NCBI GenBank assembly: GCA_041751095.1
Contig: JBGSYC010000206.1
Coordinates: 1-64,000, forward strand
From: JADCRZ01 sp041751095
GTDB taxonomy: Bacteria > Bacteroidota > Bacteroidia > Chitinophagales > Chitinophagaceae
DNA: 64,000 bases
Reading direction: 5' to 3'
A program made the position numbers and the translations under genes. Numbering within the stretch: the first letter of the stretch is position 1; each line of letters starts with the position of its first letter. The notes below the pieces were generated by a model that saw only the letters and a list, made by a program, of their open reading frames with translations, was not told where the DNA came from and searched no databases. Shown piece by piece: positions 60,311 through 64,000 of the stretch.

Positions 60311-60330
60311 AAGGGTTAAAAAACCCTTTT
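60311..60330 (+). terminator. Terminator after the thiolase gene
   Basis: AAGGGTT (60311-60317) and AACCCTT (60322-60328) pair around an A-rich loop and end in a short T run, about 90 bp past the stop. The stem is only 7 bp, so it is weak. Confidence 0.45.
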
Positions 60331-60427
60331 AGTTATCCACTTTTGTTATAAGGCTGCCTATTTTGTTAAAATACTATTAAACCTTTATTATCTTGTACAT
60401 TCTTATCTATACTAACCAAGATAAATT

Positions 60428-62101
60428 ATGGACAGATCAGCGTCGCTCATGGAAAAGGCAGCCGTTAAATTACAGTCAGGAACAACTTCATTCAATGCAC
60501 AAACCGCTTCTGGTTTGGCACCGTATACAGGTCCGTGGGAAACACCCCAGGTTGTGCACTTGTTAAAACGAACAATGTTCGGTGCGAGCCAGGCTGATAT
60601 CCGGCACTTTAAGTCTCAATCTCTCTCAGCGTGCGTAGATGAACTGCTTAATCCTGCCGTACCTTTGCCATCTCCCCCGGTAAAAGAGTATGACATTGCA
60701 GGTGCTGCTGTTCCGGATACCGCCATCCAGCCGGGAACCACCTGGGTAAATGACCCAAATGGTGATGGTACCATTACCAGCCGGCGGAGAGCCTCGTTCA
60801 AAAAATGGTGGACGGGTGTTATGATCAACCAGGACAGGAGTATCCGGGAGAAACTAACCTTGTTCTGGCACAATCATTTTGCAACAGAATCCACCGATGT
60901 TGGAGACTCCCAATATGTATATAAGCACCATAACCTGCTCCGCACCAATTGCCTGGGTAATTTTAAGTCAATGGTGAAAGCGGTAACCATTGATCCGTGC
61001 ATGCTTAGGTATCTTAATGGATACTTAAATACCGGCGCTGCTCCGGATGAAAACTATGCGCGTGAATTACAGGAGCTATTCACCCTCGGAAAGGAAAATA
61101 ATCCGAATTATACTGAAGATGATGTAAAAGCAGCCGCCAGGGTGTTAACAGGGTGGCGGATATCTTCGGCGACAATATCTTCTTCGTTCGACAATAACCG
61201 TCACGACAAGAATAACAAGCAGTTTTCTTCTTTTTACAACAATGCCGTTGTTACAGGCCGAAACAGCGCTACTGCCGGAGAACTTGAACTGAACGACTTG
61301 CTGAACATGATCTTCAGCAAACAGGCGGAGGTGTCAACTTTCATCGCAAAAAAGATTTACCGTTGGTTTTGTTACTATGATGTAGACACCCAAACCCAGG
61401 CCGATGTTATCGAGCCCATGGCAAAGATATTCCGCGAAAGTAATTGGGAGATCCGGCCGATGCTGTCTGCCTTATTGAACAGCGAACATTTCTATGATGT
61501 TTTAAACACGGGTTGCATGATCAAAAGTCCGGTAGATACGGTCATTGGCATGTGCCGGGAATTTAAGATGGTCTTTCCTGATCCGGTGAATCAATATGGA
61601 GATGCTTACGCGATGTGGGATCATATCCGGAATCACATGGCTATTATGGGTCAAAATTATGGCGACCCGCCCGATGTAGCAGGTTGGTCAGCATATTATC
61701 AGGCTCCGCAGTTTTATGGCCTATGGATAAATTCAGATACACTTCCTAAAAGAAACCGGTTTACTGACCAGTTTATGGCAGCCGGCTATTCGAGAAATGG
61801 AAAGACAATAAAAATAGATCCAGTGGCATTCGCAAAGTCTCTTTCAAACACCGGTGATCCCAATGTGCTCATTAACGATTCACTGGACATTCTTTACCAG
61901 GTACCTATATCAGACGCCTCTAAACAAACAGTAAAAAATCAGATCTTATTGAGCGGAACAGACTCCGATTATTACTGGTCAAATGCCTGGAATGCGTACA
62001 TAGCCAACCCTGGAGATAACGTCGCTTACAATGCCGTATTCCTCAGGCTTCGCGACCTGTACAAGTATTTGATGAACCTTGCAGAATATCAACTGATGTA
62101 A
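60428..62101 (+). CDS. DUF1800 domain protein
   Basis: 557-residue member of a family of unknown function found with DUF1501 proteins across Bacteroidota, Planctomycetota and Proteobacteria. It begins MDRSASLMEKAAVKLQ without a signal peptide. Family-type motifs: VVHLLKRTMFGASQADI, REKLTLFWHNHFAT, NYARELQELFTLG and DPPDVAGWSAYYQAPQF. It is 62 bp upstream of the DUF1501 gene, so the two form a conserved pair. Confidence 0.92.
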   Translation: MDRSASLMEKAAVKLQSGTTSFNAQTASGLAPYTGPWETPQVVHLLKRTMFGASQADIRHFKSQSLSACVDELLNPAVPLPSPPVKEYDIAGAAVPDTAIQPGTTWVNDPNGDGTITSRRRASFKKWWTGVMINQDRSIREKLTLFWHNHFATESTDVGDSQYVYKHHNLLRTNCLGNFKSMVKAVTIDPCMLRYLNGYLNTGAAPDENYARELQELFTLGKENNPNYTEDDVKAAARVLTGWRISSATISSSFDNNRHDKNNKQFSSFYNNAVVTGRNSATAGELELNDLLNMIFSKQAEVSTFIAKKIYRWFCYYDVDTQTQADVIEPMAKIFRESNWEIRPMLSALLNSEHFYDVLNTGCMIKSPVDTVIGMCREFKMVFPDPVNQYGDAYAMWDHIRNHMAIMGQNYGDPPDVAGWSAYYQAPQFYGLWINSDTLPKRNRFTDQFMAAGYSRNGKTIKIDPVAFAKSLSNTGDPNVLINDSLDILYQVPISDASKQTVKNQILLSGTDSDYYWSNAWNAYIANPGDNVAYNAVFLRLRDLYKYLMNLAEYQLM

Positions 62102-62163
62102 TCAACACCTGCGTGACCGAAGATATCATTTTAATGCTCCATCAGATTTTTTAAAGTTTACAA

Positions 62164-63756
62164 ATGAAAAGACGAGACCTTTTTAAAGCCGCCCTGCCGG
62201 GTGCAACTATTTTACCTTCTATATTGGGAGGCTTTTCCATGAAGGCTTTTGCTGGCAGCTCCCCTTTGTTTCAATCTCTACTCGGAACGGAAACCGATCA
62301 TGTGTTGGTGATTGTTCAGTTGAACGGAGGCAATGATGGATTAAATACGGTTATCCCGGTTGAAACATACGGTTCCTACTATAATGCCAGGGCTAATATC
62401 GCTATACCTCAAAACAGGATACTGGCGTTAACTGATAAAACCGGCCTTCATCCTGGATTGACCGGCCTTAAAGCGCTTTACGATGATGGTAAGCTTGCCG
62501 TAGTTCAGTCAGTTGGGTATCCGACGCCTAACTTCTCCCATTTCCGGGCTACCGACATATGGATGAGTGCTTCAGATCATAACCAGCAGGTGAACAGCGG
62601 TTGGGCAGGAAGATATTTAAACAATGAATACCCCAATTTCCCGAATGGTTATCCTAATAGTACCATGCAGGATCCTTTAGCTGTACAGATCGGATCGATT
62701 ACCTCGCTGGCACTACAGGGCCCTTCTGTAGGCATGGGCATGAGTATAAGCGACCCTTCTTCGTTTTACAATTTCATAAATGGCGTTCAGGATTCAGCGC
62801 CTGATACACCATGGGGCAAAGAATTAAGTTATGTTCGCCTCGTGGCACGTCAAACCCAGCAATACGCTGACGTAATAAAAAATGCTGCCGCAAGGGTACC
62901 TGTGCAGGGAAGCTATCCTATTAACAATGACCTTGCCGCCCAGCTAAAAATCGTTGCCAGACTTATAAAGGGAGGTCTGAAGACGCGCGTGTATATGGTT
63001 AGTACAGGAGGGTTTGATACACATGCCAGCCAGGTAACCACAACAGATACAACTACAGGCACGCATGCCAATCTAATGCTCAGGGTTTCAGGCGCGATAA
63101 AAGCGTTTATGGATGATGTAAAGGGACTGGGAGTTGAAGAAAGGGTTGTGGGAATGACCTTTTCAGAATTCGGCCGCCGCATAAAATCAAACGCAGGCTA
63201 TGGTACCGACCATGGTGCAGCGGCACCTTTATTTATGTTCGGTAAAAATGTAAAGTCCGGAGTATTGGGTAACAATCCCACCATTCCGTCAAATGCTACC
63301 ACAAACGACAATGTGCCGTTTCAATATGATTTCAGAAGCATCTATGCTTCTGTTTTAAGTGATTGGCTCTGTGTTAAAAGCGCTGATCTTCAAACCGTAC
63401 TCTTTAAAAATTTCCAGCCTTTACCTTTAATTAGCGCTGCCGGCTGCAATGCGGTGCTTTCTATTACCGGTATTGATGAACTTAACCGGGCGGCAGGAGA
63501 TCAACTCATTTTGAATTATCCCAACCCTTTCGTAGATAAAACAAAGCTAACTTTTAAAACAAAGGGTGGTCACACGCTTGTTCAGGTGATGGATCCTTTA
63601 GGAAGGGTGATACGGGTTATAACCGATAAGGATTATCCTCCGGGAATATTCACCATCGATTACGATAGCGGTACTTTGCCCGTTGGCGCATATTATGCAC
63701 GTTTTCAGAACGGGCCATTGCAACAGGTCAGGCCAATGCTAAAAGTGCGGCAGTAG
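62164..63756 (+). CDS. DUF1501 protein with Tat-like signal and T9SS sorting domain
   Basis: 530-residue protein. The N-terminus MKRRDLFKAALPGATILPS looks like a twin-arginine signal (K-R-R-D-L-F-K). The DUF1501 core has LVIVQLNGGNDGLNTVIPVE, FSHFRATDIWMSAS, STGGFDTHASQ and FSEFGRRIKSN. The C-terminal about 80 residues (from LNYPNPFVDKTKLTFKTKGG to RPMLKVRQ) are a type IX secretion sorting domain. It would thus cross the inner membrane by Tat and the outer by T9SS. It follows the DUF1800 gene as usual. Confidence 0.92.
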   Translation: MKRRDLFKAALPGATILPSILGGFSMKAFAGSSPLFQSLLGTETDHVLVIVQLNGGNDGLNTVIPVETYGSYYNARANIAIPQNRILALTDKTGLHPGLTGLKALYDDGKLAVVQSVGYPTPNFSHFRATDIWMSASDHNQQVNSGWAGRYLNNEYPNFPNGYPNSTMQDPLAVQIGSITSLALQGPSVGMGMSISDPSSFYNFINGVQDSAPDTPWGKELSYVRLVARQTQQYADVIKNAAARVPVQGSYPINNDLAAQLKIVARLIKGGLKTRVYMVSTGGFDTHASQVTTTDTTTGTHANLMLRVSGAIKAFMDDVKGLGVEERVVGMTFSEFGRRIKSNAGYGTDHGAAAPLFMFGKNVKSGVLGNNPTIPSNATTNDNVPFQYDFRSIYASVLSDWLCVKSADLQTVLFKNFQPLPLISAAGCNAVLSITGIDELNRAAGDQLILNYPNPFVDKTKLTFKTKGGHTLVQVMDPLGRVIRVITDKDYPPGIFTIDYDSGTLPVGAYYARFQNGPLQQVRPMLKVRQ

Positions 63757-63831
63757 CGCGTGAAATGACCGTATAGAACCGCAGTAAATTCCTTTGAATA
63801 TATTCAACGAAAACATGTTTTAAAATCCAGT

Positions 63832-63863
63832 TAAACAAAACGCCCATCTCGATGACGGGCGTT
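63832..63863 (-). terminator. Terminator for the minus-strand gene at the right edge
   Basis: On the minus strand AACGCCC and GGGCGTT arms (63839-63845, 63857-63863) are followed by TTTTGTTT. It lies between the convergent DUF1501 gene and the partial gene entering from the right. Confidence 0.65.
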
Positions 63864-63961
63864 CTTGTAAAGTTTAATATCTGCTACTTTCTCAATATTC
63901 CTTCAACATAAAGCTTGTGGGTCTGATTCATCATTTCGGTTGAAAGGAAAGATAAACGCTG

Positions 63962-64000
63962 CTATTTTTTTATCAGCTTAATCATTTTTGCCGGGATGCC
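63962..64000 (-). CDS. C-terminal end of a probable T9SS-sorted protein (partial)
   Basis: Reading in from the right edge on the minus strand gives GIPAKMIKLIKK then TAG at 63962-63964. A short basic end with KMIKLIKK is typical of type A sorting domains, and a terminator follows. Only 12 codons are seen, so this is a tentative call. Confidence 0.35.
   Translation of the reverse strand, partial: GIPAKMIKLIKK

Overview
The window looks like a chromosomal stretch of a Bacteroidota bacterium, most likely of the Chitinophagaceae/Sphingobacteriia side. The evidence is a PorX-type response regulator (type IX secretion regulator), a secreted protein with a type IX C-terminal sorting domain, an LpxC-FabZ fusion, a GatA-type amidotransferase, two tandem clpP genes beside trigger factor, promoters of the TAnnTTTG (-7) type, and almost no Shine-Dalgarno sequences. 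Base composition is moderate (mid 40s %GC by eye). Most of the window is ordinary housekeeping sequence. No CRISPR array, prophage, intact insertion sequence or rRNA operon is visible.

Layout. 1-5.2 kb: intergenic palindromic repeats, VanZ-like protein, an anti-sigma/ECF sigma pair, gcvH, a small unknown gene, serS, and a Cys-less small protein. 5.3-9.9 kb: gyrB, an AraC regulator, hemL. 9.9-10.7 kb: a REP-associated tyrosine transposase (RAYT) bracketed by AACCTATAAGGTT palindromes; the same palindrome recurs at 37.4 and 58.2 kb. 10.7-18.8 kb: HerA-like ATPase, RecQ, copper-type P-ATPase, tsaE, alanine dehydrogenase. 19.1-25.4 kb: lipid A genes (lpxC-fabZ, lpxA) with an overlapping orphan ABC ATPase, a glycosyltransferase, a divergent LysR regulator and threonine synthase. 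25.9-32.8 kb: HD phosphohydrolase, porX, a metallo-beta-lactamase-fold hydrolase, a helix-hairpin-helix membrane protein, acyl-CoA dehydrogenase and a 58-residue protein. 32.9-38.5 kb: clpX, clpP, clpP, tig, a double-domain universal stress protein and tRNA-Leu(UAG). 38.6-45.7 kb: rel/spoT, purA, an acidic low-complexity protein, pabB, a lytic transglycosylase. 45.7-53.0 kb: gatA, tatA, rplS, rny, zapA, a coiled-coil protein and pheT. 53.7-58.1 kb: dnaB, rsmE, terC, pyrD. 58.3-58.9 kb: a broken MNT/HEPN toxin-antitoxin module. 59.0-64.0 kb: thiolase, a DUF1800/DUF1501 pair, and the last codons of a probable sorting-domain protein.

The genes fall into a few functional sets: protein quality control (clpX-clpP-clpP-tig), envelope and export (lpxC-fabZ/lpxA/ABC, tatA, porX, DUF1501 cargo, lytic transglycosylase), translation (serS, pheT, gatA, rplS, tsaE, rsmE, tRNA-Leu) and genome maintenance (gyrB, dnaB, recQ, herA-like).

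I found no clear new system. The signals most worth following are the RAYT with its dispersed palindromes, the decayed MNT/HEPN pair carrying a perfect 14-bp-arm palindrome, intergenic repeat families at 18.8-19.1, 25.7 and 40.8-41.2 kb, the near-leaderless placement of -7 elements, the inverted repeat on the clpX promoter, and possible structured RNA downstream of zapA.
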